A stretch of DNA of 7,309 nt from Firmicutes bacterium UBA3941 (GTDB lineage: Bacteria > Bacillota > Clostridia > Caldicoprobacterales > UBA3941): NCBI GenBank assembly GCA_002385665.1, contig DGDX01000068.1, forward strand, positions 1 through 7,309. Direction: 5' to 3'. How positions within the stretch are numbered: the first letter of the stretch is position 1; each line of letters starts with the position of its first letter. Made by a program: the position numbers and the translations under genes. The notes under the pieces are model-generated. The model saw nothing but the letters and a program-made list of their open reading frames with translations. It searched no databases and had not been told where the DNA came from. This document shows positions 1 through 7,014 of this stretch, piece by piece.

Positions 1-7
1 TTAGGGC

Positions 8-36
8 TTGACAGTCAAATCCATGGGTGGTATATT
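8..36 (+). promoter_or_regulatory. Vegetative (sigma-A type) promoter of the T-box operon
   Basis: A consensus -35 box TTGACA (8-13) is followed after exactly 17 bases by TATATT (31-36), one mismatch from the ideal -10 box. Transcription would begin near base 43, just before the first paired element of the T-box leader. The position fits a leader transcript that runs through the riboswitch into the three downstream genes. The call rests on sequence match and placement only. Confidence 0.85.
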
Positions 37-42
37 CATGTA

Positions 43-303
43 AACCGTTGATGAGGAATTTATACCGCTAGAACGATCTTAAGCGAATCCGGGATAGTGT
101 GAGCCGGACAGATGCCAGTGGCGGTATGTGGGCCTCTGAGGGCAAGGCGAAAGAATTTTCAAGTAGCTAAGACGCAGAGCCAGCGTTATAGGGCTGGGGG
201 TGTGATGGCACCCGACAAAGTGGGTATAGGTTTACTATGCCAAACAAGGTGGCACCGCAGGTTAGCGCCTGTCCTTGAGTATTTTCAAGGACAGGCGTTT
301 TTT
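43..303 (+). promoter_or_regulatory. T-box riboswitch leader, predicted tRNA-Trp specific
   Basis: This leader senses uncharged tRNA and allows read-through into the downstream operon. Stem I is recognisable. A kink-turn of C/D-box type is formed by TGATGAGG (49-56) and CCTCTGA (133-139). A helix pairs TATACCGC (61-68) with GCGGTATG (121-128). Above it lie an AG-bulge-like AGCGA (82-86) and a distal hairpin, TCCGG (88-92) with CCGGA (104-108), whose loop resembles the usual GGTGNRAG. The triplet between helix and kink-turn is TGG (129-131), a Trp codon. A stem III hairpin pairs 223-229 with 235-241. The T-box core AAGGTGGCACCGCAGG covers 246-261. Its bulge TGGC (250-253) should pair with a tRNA 3' end GCCA, that is discriminator G73, as in bacterial tRNA-Trp. 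CAAGG (245-249) can pair with CCTTG (273-277) to form the antiterminator. The short overlapping open frame at 112-357 is a by-product of this RNA and is not called. Confidence 0.93.
266..303 (+). terminator. Regulated intrinsic terminator of the T-box leader
   Basis: A perfect 13-bp stem (266-278 with 285-297) with a 6-base loop is followed by six T residues (298-303). The 5' arm includes CCTTG, which the competing antiterminator uses, so the hairpin would form when charged tRNA is abundant and be disrupted when uncharged tRNA binds. It lies 58 bases before the first start codon of the operon. Confidence 0.93.
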
Positions 304-361
304 ATATTCTTCGACAAAACAATGATAATAAGCCTGAGAAATTTGAAAGGAGGATGAGAAT

Positions 362-706
362 ATGGGAGACAAATTTACCCTCTATAATTTAAAAGTGGAG
401 GTTGTCGCATCGGATAAACCCATGGTGTGTCGTCATAGGGAGGGTGACTACTTTTTAGTGGTAGGAGAGGATATAATCTTTCCGGAGAACAACTCCTTTT
501 CCATGTATGCCCTCAGTGCAATTTTGCCCTTGCTTCCTGCAAAACAGCGGCAGTTGCATCCAAATGATTGGATGTTATCCGACAGCATGATAGCCTGTCC
601 GGATCCCAATTGCGGTGCAAAATTTAAAATCAGCCGCATAGGAACCAAGGAGTTCAGCCATGCCGAGTGCACGGTGGAAAAAATATATGATGGGGAGGAA
701 GGATAA
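362..706 (+). CDS. TIGR04076-like small cysteine-containing protein
   Basis: A 114-residue protein, first gene behind the T-box terminator. The start is set by a very strong AAAGGAGG site (346-353) eight bases upstream. It resembles the TIGR04076 family of short proteins of unknown function. Matching features are an N-terminal beta-rich stretch with Cys23 before a Gly-Asp-Tyr turn (residues 22-30), a central Ala/Leu/Pro segment, Asp70, and a C-terminal CPDPNC motif with Cys79 and Cys84, then Lys-Phe-Lys-Ile. A further Cys is at 103. There is no signal peptide or membrane segment, so it should be cytoplasmic. The cysteines could bind a metal or act in redox chemistry, but no biochemical role is known to me. 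Its stop overlaps the next start by one base (TAATG), so translation is probably coupled to the aldo/keto reductase. Family assignment is from recalled motif pattern; function is open. Confidence 0.8.
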   Translation: MGDKFTLYNLKVEVVASDKPMVCRHREGDYFLVVGEDIIFPENNSFSMYALSAILPLLPAKQRQLHPNDWMLSDSMIACPDPNCGAKFKISRIGTKEFSHAECTVEKIYDGEEG

Positions 707-1749
707 TGGCCCAAAGAATCGAGCTTACTGAAGGCTATACCATAAACAGGGTTATTAATGGTTGCTGGCAACTATCTCAGGGACATAATCTCACCGGTAG
801 CCTTGATATGCAAGACGTTATGAACGCATTTCATATGCTGGTGGAAAGGGGATTTACAACCTTTGACTGCGCGGATATCTATACAGGCGCCGAGGAATTT
901 CTGGGCGAGTTTGTAAATGAACTAAAAAAAGGCAGCGGGGTTTCGCCACATGATATTCAGATTCACACCAAGTTTGTGCCTAATATTGATATACTTAGCC
1001 AGGTGGATTATCAATATACTGAAAGAATAATAGATCGCAGTCTCAGACGCTTAAATAGGGACGTATTGGATCTGGTGCAATTTCATTGGTGGGATTACGA
1101 TACTCCAGGCTGTTTGGATACTGCAGGATATCTGTATAGGTTGAAGGAGAAGGGTAAGATTCGCAATATAGGTGTAACTAATTTTGATACCGAGCATTTT
1201 GCGGAAATAGTTGAGGCTGGTATTCCAATTGTCTCCATTCAGACACAGTATTCCGTCTTTGACAGGCGTCCGGAAAAGACCCTTATAGATTATTGCAAAA
1301 CTAAAAACATTTCCCTGCTTTGTTATGGCACCATAGCGGGGGGATTCCTGTCAGATAAATGGATGGGAAGGACTATGGAGGCACCTGAAACCCGTTCTCA
1401 AGTAAAATACCTTCAGGTTATCGAGGATACCCTGGGCTGGGAAGGTTATCAGGATTTGCTTGTACTCCTTAAGAGAATCGCCGATAGGCACGATGTTAAT
1501 ATTGCTAATGTAGCGGCAAAGTATATCCTCAGCCAATCAGGGGTAGGTGCCGTAATCATAGGGGTAAGAAACAGCAGGCATGTTCAATCTAATATGAGAA
1601 TATTTGAGTTTGATCTGGAAGATGAAGAGATCGACGAGATCAGGAGTTTTTTAAACGGATATCCGATATTAAGCGGTGAGCCCTTTGAGCTGGAACGTAC
1701 TGTCGGATCCAAATATAGAAATATTATGAAAATGAATTTAAACGAATAA
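706..1749 (+). CDS. Aldo/keto reductase
   Basis: A 347-residue soluble NAD(P)H-dependent oxidoreductase of the aldo/keto reductase superfamily (TIM barrel), which interconverts carbonyls and alcohols. The catalytic tetrad is intact: Asp54 and Tyr59 in the FDCADIY segment, Lys89 in HTKF, and His127 in QFHWW. Other family marks are GKIRNIGVTNF (150-160), the strand SIQTQYSVF (177-185), the YGTIAGGFLS loop (207-216), and the C-terminal IIGVRN cofactor-binding segment (284-289). Length is normal for the family. The start overlaps the preceding stop by one base and has a GGGGAGGAAGG binding site (692-702). The barrel resembles uncharacterised aldo/keto reductases with a YGT-GG-L-S loop, as in plant and bacterial relatives, so the substrate cannot be read from sequence. 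Its place in a tryptophan-responsive operon between a small Cys protein and a transporter suggests it may act on an imported or aromatic compound; that is inference. Confidence 0.93.
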   Translation: MAQRIELTEGYTINRVINGCWQLSQGHNLTGSLDMQDVMNAFHMLVERGFTTFDCADIYTGAEEFLGEFVNELKKGSGVSPHDIQIHTKFVPNIDILSQVDYQYTERIIDRSLRRLNRDVLDLVQFHWWDYDTPGCLDTAGYLYRLKEKGKIRNIGVTNFDTEHFAEIVEAGIPIVSIQTQYSVFDRRPEKTLIDYCKTKNISLLCYGTIAGGFLSDKWMGRTMEAPETRSQVKYLQVIEDTLGWEGYQDLLVLLKRIADRHDVNIANVAAKYILSQSGVGAVIIGVRNSRHVQSNMRIFEFDLEDEEIDEIRSFLNGYPILSGEPFELERTVGSKYRNIMKMNLNE

Positions 1750-1784
1750 CAAATATTATTTATTTTTTAGAAGGAGGTCCCGAT

Positions 1785-3266
1785 ATGAACAATAATCAAA
1801 GGCTTGAATTCAAGGGTGGAATGGTCGTAGCTTTTCTTCCTGTATGTATCTTTCTGTTCTTTTGTGTGCTGTATTTTATTATTTACAAGGCATTTGAGAT
1901 GCATGCCCTGGCCATGGGCGCATTTGTTGCATTGTTGGTCGGCTCGATATTTGTGAAGAGGGATCATTATGAGAGCTTTTGGGATGCGGTATATGAGGGC
2001 GCAAAGGAAGCCGTGCCGGTGGTTGTTTTGCTTTTTACAATCGGAATATTTGCAGAGCTTATAAAAACCGCCAATATCTCTTCGGGCTTTGTCTGGCTGG
2101 CAGACTCTTTAGGGGTCAGGGGAAGTTTATTTACCAGCTTTACCTTTTTTGCGGTATGCGTTATATCCTCTGCTACCGGTTCATCCATCGGGACCATATT
2201 CACCTGCTTCCCGATTTTTTATCCGGCAGGAGTTCTTTTGGGAAGCAACCCTGCGGCTTTGGCAGCTGGAATAGTCTGTGGGGGTATCTTTGGGGATAAC
2301 CTGGCGCCTATCTCGGATACGACCATCATATCTGCAGCCACCCAGGAATATACAAAGAAACCAGGTATCGCAGACGTGGGCGGTTGTGTGGCCAGTAGGC
2401 TGAAATATTCCCTGGTTGCCGGTATCGCAGCATTTATTCTGTTTTTTATTTTTGGAGGAGGGGGCACAGTAGGTGCGGGAGCCGGTGAAATCCTGGAGCA
2501 GAATATGAATCCCATATCCCTCGTAATGTTGATACCAGTTGCGGTTATGCTAGTTGTGGCAGTTAAAACCCGAAATATCTATAAAGCCATTACGGCGGGA
2601 ATCATCGTCGGAACGGTTGTGGGAATCATCTTCAAACTAATGACCTTTGATGATGTTATATCGGTTAAGGATGGGACGCCAACAGGATTTCTGACCGATG
2701 GCATTAATGGTATGATGTCTACGGCAACATTGGTTCTTTCTGTATACGGTATTATGGGAGTATTAAACGGTGCGGGAGTACTGGACAAAATTACCGATGG
2801 CATTCTGAACAGTAAGCTAGGTAAGACCGCCCGCGGTACCGAGATTGCTATGATGCTTGGAATCTCCATAACCACATTGGTATTTGGTGGTGTCACCAGC
2901 GCATCCATGACAACCTTTGGAAAGGTGCAAAATGAGATTGGTAAGCGTGTAGAGCTTCACCCGTACCGTCGTGCTAATCTCTTGGACGGATTTGCCAACG
3001 CCATCGTATTGGCAGTGCCTTTCCTGAGCGTATTTGTATTTATTGGCGCCTTGCTCACCAAGGGATATGATTTTGTGGAACCCCTTTCCATTACCCAGAT
3101 CAGCATAAACATGTTCTATTGCTTTACCCTGTTCCTGGTGCTGTTGTTCTCAGTCATTACCGGTTGGGGTCGTATATTCGAAGGTCCCGGAGGGGATCCC
3201 GTACAAGGAAAGCAGGGCATACAAGAATATATGGAGGCAGAAAGGAAAGAGAATCTACCGGGATAA
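1785..3266 (+). CDS. NhaC-family membrane transporter (Na+/H+ antiporter family; possible aromatic amino acid transporter)
   Basis: A 493-residue polytopic membrane protein, probably with 11 or more transmembrane helices (for example about 13-35, 42-57, 77-93, 114-128, 205-224, 245-260, 268-284, 355-370, 405-424, 441-460). It belongs to the NhaC branch of the ion transporter superfamily. The first inverted repeat carries [10 protein letters not shown] (128-137) and the hallmark [12 protein letters not shown] (169-180); the second carries [12 protein letters not shown] (368-379) and the related LLDGFANA (399-406). The start follows an ideal AAGGAGGT site (1771-1778) with six-base spacing. Annotation pipelines would call this a Na+/H+ antiporter. 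NhaC-family proteins under T-box control, such as the YheL group under tyrosine T-boxes, have been predicted to be amino acid transporters, and the Trp-type leader here makes import of tryptophan or a relative plausible. Substrate is inferred from regulation, not from residues. Confidence 0.92.
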   Translation: MNNNQRLEFKGGMVVAFLPVCIFLFFCVLYFIIYKAFEMHALAMGAFVALLVGSIFVKRDHYESFWDAVYEGAKEAVPVVVLLFTIGIFAELIKTANISSGFVWLADSLGVRGSLFTSFTFFAVCVISSATGSSIGTIFTCFPIFYPAGVLLGSNPAALAAGIVCGGIFGDNLAPISDTTIISAATQEYTKKPGIADVGGCVASRLKYSLVAGIAAFILFFIFGGGGTVGAGAGEILEQNMNPISLVMLIPVAVMLVVAVKTRNIYKAITAGIIVGTVVGIIFKLMTFDDVISVKDGTPTGFLTDGINGMMSTATLVLSVYGIMGVLNGAGVLDKITDGILNSKLGKTARGTEIAMMLGISITTLVFGGVTSASMTTFGKVQNEIGKRVELHPYRRANLLDGFANAIVLAVPFLSVFVFIGALLTKGYDFVEPLSITQISINMFYCFTLFLVLLFSVITGWGRIFEGPGGDPVQGKQGIQEYMEAERKENLPG

Positions 3267-3271
3267 AGGAC

Positions 3272-3297
3272 AAATGGGGCGAAAGCCCCATTTTTTT
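3272..3297 (+). terminator. Intrinsic terminator closing the T-box operon
   Basis: The stem AAATGGGGC (3272-3280) pairs with GCCCCATTT (3285-3293) around a GAAA tetraloop and is followed by an uninterrupted run of seven T (3291-3297). It lies five bases after the transporter stop codon. It separates the tryptophan-responsive unit from pflB and shows that the in-frame open frame reaching back to 3274 is not pflB coding sequence. Confidence 0.92.
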
Positions 3298-3346
3298 ATA
3301 TTGAATAATACTTTAATAGCTTGTGCAAGGAGAGAATTCAGATTGA

Positions 3347-3415
3347 ATGCAATGGATTCCGGTTATATTAAAGGTGAAACAGGTAACAAAGAAGGAGTTG
3401 ATATATATATTATGA
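3347..3415 (+). CDS. Possible 22-codon leader peptide overlapping the pflB start
   Basis: An ATG at 3347 opens a short frame reading [20 protein letters not shown] plus two residues. Its TGA (3413-3415) overlaps the pflB ATG in the arrangement ATGA. An AAGGAG site (3327-3332) precedes it by 14 bases, which is rather far. The binding site proposed for pflB lies within its last codons, so ribosomes finishing the short frame could re-start at pflB. I recognise no homologous peptide. A chance open frame is the main alternative, because 22 codons is well within random expectation. A TTG at 3343, in the pflB frame, is better spaced from the same AAGGAG and would give pflB a 23-residue non-homologous extension. 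Confidence 0.25.
   Translation: MQWIPVILKVKQVTKKELIYIL
3391..3397 (+). promoter_or_regulatory. Ribosome binding site used to choose the pflB start
   Basis: GAAGGAG is the nearest good match to the anti-Shine-Dalgarno sequence before the pflB ATG at 3412. The gap of 14 bases is longer than the 5-9 usual in this window, and the intervening DNA is a TA-repeat. The ATG is preferred because homology to pyruvate formate-lyase begins right after it, whereas the residues encoded upstream resemble nothing in the family. Confidence 0.6.
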
Positions 3416-5640
3416 ATCCTTGGAGAAATTTTACAGAAGGCTATTGGCAGTCTGAAATAGATGTCAGGGAGTTTATCCAGTTAAACTATAGCCCCTATGA
3501 GGGGGATGAATCATTTTTGGCTGGTCCCACCAGAAGGACCAAAAAGTTGTGGGATAAGACCACCGTGTTATTGGAGGAGGAGAATAAAAAAGGCGGTACA
3601 TTGAACATTGATACCAGTACCGTTTCGACTATTACCTCTCACGGACCGGGTTATATAGATAAGGACTTGGAAGTCATAGTGGGGCTGCAAACGGATGAAC
3701 CCTTAAAAAGGGCCATTATGCCCTTTGGCGGTATTCGGATGGTAAAAAACGCCTGTGATGCCTATGGGTACAAGCTTGATCCGGAAGTGGAGAAAATCTT
3801 TACAGAATACCGTAAGACCCATAATCAGGGGGTTTTTGATGCCTATACCCCTGAGATTAGGAGGGCTAGAAAGGCGGGAATTATAACGGGGCTGCCCGAT
3901 GCCTATGGTAGGGGCAGGATAATAGGCGATTACCGTCGGGTTGCTCTATACGGTGTAGACCGACTGATTCAGGAAAAGAAGAGGCAATTGGGCTTGTTGG
4001 AGACGGCTTGGATGGAGGATGAGATAATTCGTCAACGTGAGGAGACCACCGAGCAGATAAAGGCCCTGGAAGCCCTGAAAGAGATGGCCGGGAGCTATGG
4101 ATTTGACATTTCCCATCCGGCTAAAAATGCATATGAGGCAGTACAGTGGACATATTTTGCCTTTCTAGGTGCCGTAAAGGAACAAAACGGTGCGGCCATG
4201 AGTCTGGGCAGGGTGTCTACATTCCTGGATATCTATATAGAGAGGGATTTAGCTGAAGGAACCTTGACGGAAACGGAAGCCCAAGAGTTAATAGATCATT
4301 TTGTAATAAAATTAAGGTTGGTGCGCTTTTTAAGAACGCCTGAATATAATGAACTGTTTAGCGGTGATCCCACCTGGGTAACGGAAGCTATCGGGGGTAT
4401 GACCTTGGACGGAAGGACCCTGGTAACCAAGACCTCCTTTAGATTCCTTCATACCCTAACCAATTTGGGACCCGCCCCAGAACCCAATATGACGGTTTTA
4501 TGGTCCCTGGCTCTACCGGAAAACTTTAAAAAGTATTGTGCCAGGATGTCCATTGCAACCAGTTCTATCCAATACGAAAATGATGATATCATGAGACCTA
4601 TGTGGGGGGACGATTATTCCATAGCCTGCTGTGTATCCGCTATGAGAACCGGAAAACAGATGCAGTTCTTTGGGGCCAGGGCAAACCTTGCCAAAGCATT
4701 GCTATATGCTATAAACGGGGGAAGGGACGAACAGCTTGGGTTACAGGTTACCCCTCATTTTGCACCCATCACTTCCGAGTATCTGGACTTTGATGAAGTA
4801 ATGGAGAAATTTGATGAGGTTATGGAATGGCTGGCCAGGACCTATATAAACGCTTTGAATATAATCCACTATATGCACGATAAATATTGCTACGAGGCCT
4901 TGGAAATGGCCCTCCATGATATGGATATTCTCCGCACCATGGCCTGCGGTATTGCCGGGCTATCGGTGGTAGTGGATTCCCTCAGTGCCATAAAATATGC
5001 CAGGGTGAAGCCCATCCGAAACGAAATCGGGCTGGCCGTTGACTTTGAAATAGAAGGCGATTTTCCCATGTTCGGTAATAACGATGAAATGGTGGATGAT
5101 CTTGCCACATTCCTGGTAGAAAGCTTCATGAGAAAGCTGAGAAAGCAGAAGACCTATAGAAACAGCAAACCCACCTTATCCATACTAACCATAACCTCCA
5201 ATGTGGTCTATGGTAAAAAGACCGGGAATACCCCCGATGGCAGGAAGGCCGGAGATCCCTTTGCTCCCGGGGCCAACCCTATGCACGGCAGGGATAAAAA
5301 AGGAGCAATTGCATCTCTCAGCTCAGTAGCCAAACTGCCCTATAGGTATGCCGAGGACGGCATTTCCTATACCTTCTCCATAGTGCCCAAGGCCTTGGGC
5401 CGGGATAAGGAAGCCAGAGTTAATAATTTGGTTGCTATGATGGATGGATATTTCCATAAAAAAGGTCACCACATGAATGTCAACGTATTTGAACGGGAAA
5501 CCTTGCTGGATGCCATGGAACACCCTGAAAAATATCCTCAGCTTACTATAAGGGTTTCCGGATATGCCGTTAACTTTATTAAGCTGACAAGGGAGCAACA
5601 GGAGGATGTTATTAAGCGCACGTTCTTTGAAGGGATCTGA
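3412..5640 (+). CDS. pflB: Pyruvate formate-lyase (formate C-acetyltransferase)
   Basis: A 742-residue cytoplasmic glycyl radical enzyme that converts pyruvate and CoA to acetyl-CoA and formate in anaerobic fermentation. It aligns throughout with E. coli PflB (760 residues). Signatures are [14 protein letters not shown] (25-38), the [18 protein letters not shown] block (159-176), the adjacent catalytic Cys406-Cys407 in IACCVSAM, then [20 protein letters not shown], and the C-terminal glycyl-radical motif IRVSGYAV with Gly717 as the radical site. The adjacent cysteine pair and overall match separate true pyruvate formate-lyase from diol dehydratase, choline lyase and other relatives, which have a single active-site Cys. 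The start at 3412 is chosen by homology; an open frame extends back to 3274 but runs through a terminator. The activase gene follows after five bases, so the two form an operon. The only length differences from E. coli are a shorter N-terminus and loss of a few residues near 683-686. Confidence 0.98.
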   Translation: MNPWRNFTEGYWQSEIDVREFIQLNYSPYEGDESFLAGPTRRTKKLWDKTTVLLEEENKKGGTLNIDTSTVSTITSHGPGYIDKDLEVIVGLQTDEPLKRAIMPFGGIRMVKNACDAYGYKLDPEVEKIFTEYRKTHNQGVFDAYTPEIRRARKAGIITGLPDAYGRGRIIGDYRRVALYGVDRLIQEKKRQLGLLETAWMEDEIIRQREETTEQIKALEALKEMAGSYGFDISHPAKNAYEAVQWTYFAFLGAVKEQNGAAMSLGRVSTFLDIYIERDLAEGTLTETEAQELIDHFVIKLRLVRFLRTPEYNELFSGDPTWVTEAIGGMTLDGRTLVTKTSFRFLHTLTNLGPAPEPNMTVLWSLALPENFKKYCARMSIATSSIQYENDDIMRPMWGDDYSIACCVSAMRTGKQMQFFGARANLAKALLYAINGGRDEQLGLQVTPHFAPITSEYLDFDEVMEKFDEVMEWLARTYINALNIIHYMHDKYCYEALEMALHDMDILRTMACGIAGLSVVVDSLSAIKYARVKPIRNEIGLAVDFEIEGDFPMFGNNDEMVDDLATFLVESFMRKLRKQKTYRNSKPTLSILTITSNVVYGKKTGNTPDGRKAGDPFAPGANPMHGRDKKGAIASLSSVAKLPYRYAEDGISYTFSIVPKALGRDKEARVNNLVAMMDGYFHKKGHHMNVNVFERETLLDAMEHPEKYPQLTIRVSGYAVNFIKLTREQQEDVIKRTFFEGI

Positions 5641-5645
5641 GGGAC

Positions 5646-6377
5646 ATGGACATAAAGGGTAGAATACATTCCGTTGAAACCATGGGCACTGTGGATGGCC
5701 CTGGCATTAGATACGTTATATTTATGCAGGGCTGTCCCTTAAGGTGTATCTATTGTCACAATCGGGATTCCTGGGATCCCAGGGGTGGCAGGGAAATCAC
5801 AGTGGACGAATTGGTGGAAGACATAAACAAATATTTGGTTTTTATTAAAGGATCGGGCGGGGGAGTTACCGCGACTGGCGGTGAACCCCTGATGCAGCCG
5901 GAGTTTGTGAGGGAACTGTTTATAAAAGTACGGGCGATGGGCCTTAACACCGCCGTGGATACCTCCGGGTTTATTGATATAGATAGGGCAGAGAAACTTT
6001 TAGAGGTTACAGATCTGGTGCTTCTAAGTATAAAGCATGTAGTAGAGGAAAGACATCGGGAGATAACCGGTGTGGGCACCCGGAAGATAATCTCTTTTCT
6101 GAACTATTTAAGAGAGATAGGTAAACCCGTATGGATCAGATATCTTATTATCCCCGGCTATACCGACGATCCTGAAGATCTTAACAGGTTGGCTCTGATG
6201 CTAAGGGACTATGATAACATAGAGCTTGTTGATATCCTTCCCTATCACGACATGGGAGCCTATAAATGGGAGGAGCTTGGTTACGATTACCCCTTAAAGG
6301 GTGTGGCCGTGCCCACCAAACAGGATATGGAAAGAGCCAAAGCCGTATTTAGAAGGTATGGGTTACCCATGGGATAA
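5646..6377 (+). CDS. pflA: Pyruvate formate-lyase activating enzyme (radical SAM)
   Basis: A 243-residue radical SAM enzyme that installs the glycyl radical on Gly717 of the upstream lyase, using a 4Fe-4S cluster and S-adenosylmethionine. The N-terminus matches PflA closely, with GTVDGPGIR (14-22), and the cluster motif CxxxCxxC is Cys30, Cys34, Cys37 in GCPLRCIYCHNRD. The SAM-contact segment GGGVTATGGEP (71-81) and the DTSGF segment (105-109) are present. Length equals the short activase type; there is no inserted ferredoxin domain of the kind found in activases of other glycyl radical enzymes. It begins five bases after pflB; AAGGGA (5630-5635) or GAGGG (5639-5643) may serve as binding site. 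One oddity is Ser128 in LLSIKH, where E. coli PflA has Asp129 in MLDLKQ, a ligand of its monovalent cation site; the partner Asp105 and Thr106 are kept. Confidence 0.97.
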   Translation: MDIKGRIHSVETMGTVDGPGIRYVIFMQGCPLRCIYCHNRDSWDPRGGREITVDELVEDINKYLVFIKGSGGGVTATGGEPLMQPEFVRELFIKVRAMGLNTAVDTSGFIDIDRAEKLLEVTDLVLLSIKHVVEERHREITGVGTRKIISFLNYLREIGKPVWIRYLIIPGYTDDPEDLNRLALMLRDYDNIELVDILPYHDMGAYKWEELGYDYPLKGVAVPTKQDMERAKAVFRRYGLPMG

Positions 6378-6410
6378 TGAAACTAATCCCTAAAAACCGT
6401 TTATTTCCAA

Positions 6411-6463
6411 GCCCCGGGACCGGATTTGAAATCTCTGAATTTGATCCGGTAGTCGGGGCGATT
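6411..6463 (+). terminator. Stepped hairpin terminator after pflA
   Basis: An outer stem GCCCCG (6411-6416) pairs with CGGGGC (6454-6459). After a small internal loop, ACCGGAT (6419-6425) pairs with ATCCGGT (6444-6450). An inner AAAT (6429-6432) can pair with ATTT (6439-6442) around CTCTGA. The sequence then runs GATTTTATTTA. The tail is only moderately T-rich, but the location 34 bases after the pflA stop and the strong stem support termination of the pflB-pflA unit. Confidence 0.75.
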
Positions 6464-6477
6464 TTATTTACTCCATA

Positions 6478-6486
6478 TGTTATAAT
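6478..6486 (+). promoter_or_regulatory. Extended -10 promoter candidate for the cysteine protein-ispH unit
   Basis: TGTTATAAT combines an extended -10 TG with a perfect TATAAT (6481-6486). No convincing -35 box is present at 16-18 bases upstream, which is tolerated for extended -10 promoters. It lies just after the pflA terminator and about 115 bases before the next start codon. The resulting leader of roughly 100 bases shows no recognised regulatory RNA. Confidence 0.5.
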
Positions 6487-6600
6487 TATTACAAGCTGAC
6501 ATCGTTTTTACTAAAGGATTGGCTGAATTTTTGATTTACTATAAAAGCGTTGGCTGTAACATATAAGGGTCCAATAAGAACAGGAAGGGTGGATACTCAT

Positions 6601-7014
6601 ATGCTAAGTGAACTCATAAAGAATGGATTTGGTGAACAGGAAGGTCTAAATTGTGCAGAAAAGATGCTACATGGTGCAAATGTTGCATACAAATTAGGAC
6701 TTGATAAAGAGGCGCTAAAACTGGCTTCAGCTTTTGGCGGAGGAATGGGAATTGAGGATAAATGCGGAGCTTTAACCGGGGCCCTGATGGTGCTGGGGAA
6801 ACTTTTTGTAAAGGAGAAGGCCCATGAAAGCGACAGAATCGGCAGGCTGACAAGGGAATTTTTTAAGGAGTATGGAAAGGAAATGGGCTATATCGACTGC
6901 ACACCTTTAAAAAAGGAATATAGAACAGAAGAAGAAAAGTGCAATAATGTCATACTAAAGGCTGCCCAGATTCTCGATAGAATAGTTGAAAGGGAAACCA
7001 ATATATGCAAATAA
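6601..7014 (+). CDS. C_GCAxxG_C_C family putative redox-active protein
   Basis: A 137-residue small cytoplasmic protein of the C_GCAxxG_C_C family, proposed to be redox-active or metal-binding. Family cysteines are Cys18 in LNCAEKM, Cys55 in the core GGGMGIEDKCGALTG (46-60), Cys100 in YIDCTPL, and Cys114 in EEKCNNVI; an extra Cys136 is near the end. The remainder is mostly helical, with a lysine- and glutamate-rich C-terminal half. The ATG at 6601 is preferred because GGTGGA (6588-6593) sits seven bases before it; an in-frame TTG at 6550 would add 17 residues without a clear binding site. Its last ten bases overlap the ispH start, indicating coupled translation. Members often sit beside genes for membrane or iron-sulfur proteins, but no enzymatic reaction is established to my knowledge. 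Confidence 0.88.
   Translation: MLSELIKNGFGEQEGLNCAEKMLHGANVAYKLGLDKEALKLASAFGGGMGIEDKCGALTGALMVLGKLFVKEKAHESDRIGRLTREFFKEYGKEMGYIDCTPLKKEYRTEEEKCNNVILKAAQILDRIVERETNICK

Noticed and set aside
140..181. Resemblance to a c-di-GMP-I (GEMM) riboswitch: GGGCAA, then GGCGAAAG, then GACGCAGAGCC
   Set aside because: The words resemble the GEMM core, but the P1b helix that should join them does not form well, and the segment lies inside a leader with clear T-box stem I, stem III, antiterminator and terminator. It is best read as the linker and stem II region of the T-box.
112..357. 81-codon open frame at the window start
   Set aside because: It lies over the T-box RNA and its terminator, has no ribosome binding site, and its translation is basic and unlike any family I know.
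3298..3346. Possible vegetative promoter for pflB in the AT-rich stretch after the terminator
   Set aside because: Several TAATAC/TTTAAT-like hexamers exist, but none has a credible -35 box at 16-18 bases, so no specific promoter can be supported although one is expected.
3274..3411. N-terminal extension of pyruvate formate-lyase by 46 residues
   Set aside because: It would start inside the terminator hairpin of the previous operon, and the encoded residues have no counterpart in the family; homology begins just after the ATG at 3412.
4602..4793. Open frames inside pflB and on the opposite strand of several genes
   Set aside because: They overlap strongly conserved coding sequence in other frames, lack binding sites, and show no recognisable domain.
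6550..6600. TTG start adding 17 residues to the C_GCAxxG_C_C protein
   Set aside because: No ribosome binding site precedes the TTG, while the ATG at 6601 has a well-spaced GGTGGA and gives the usual family length.
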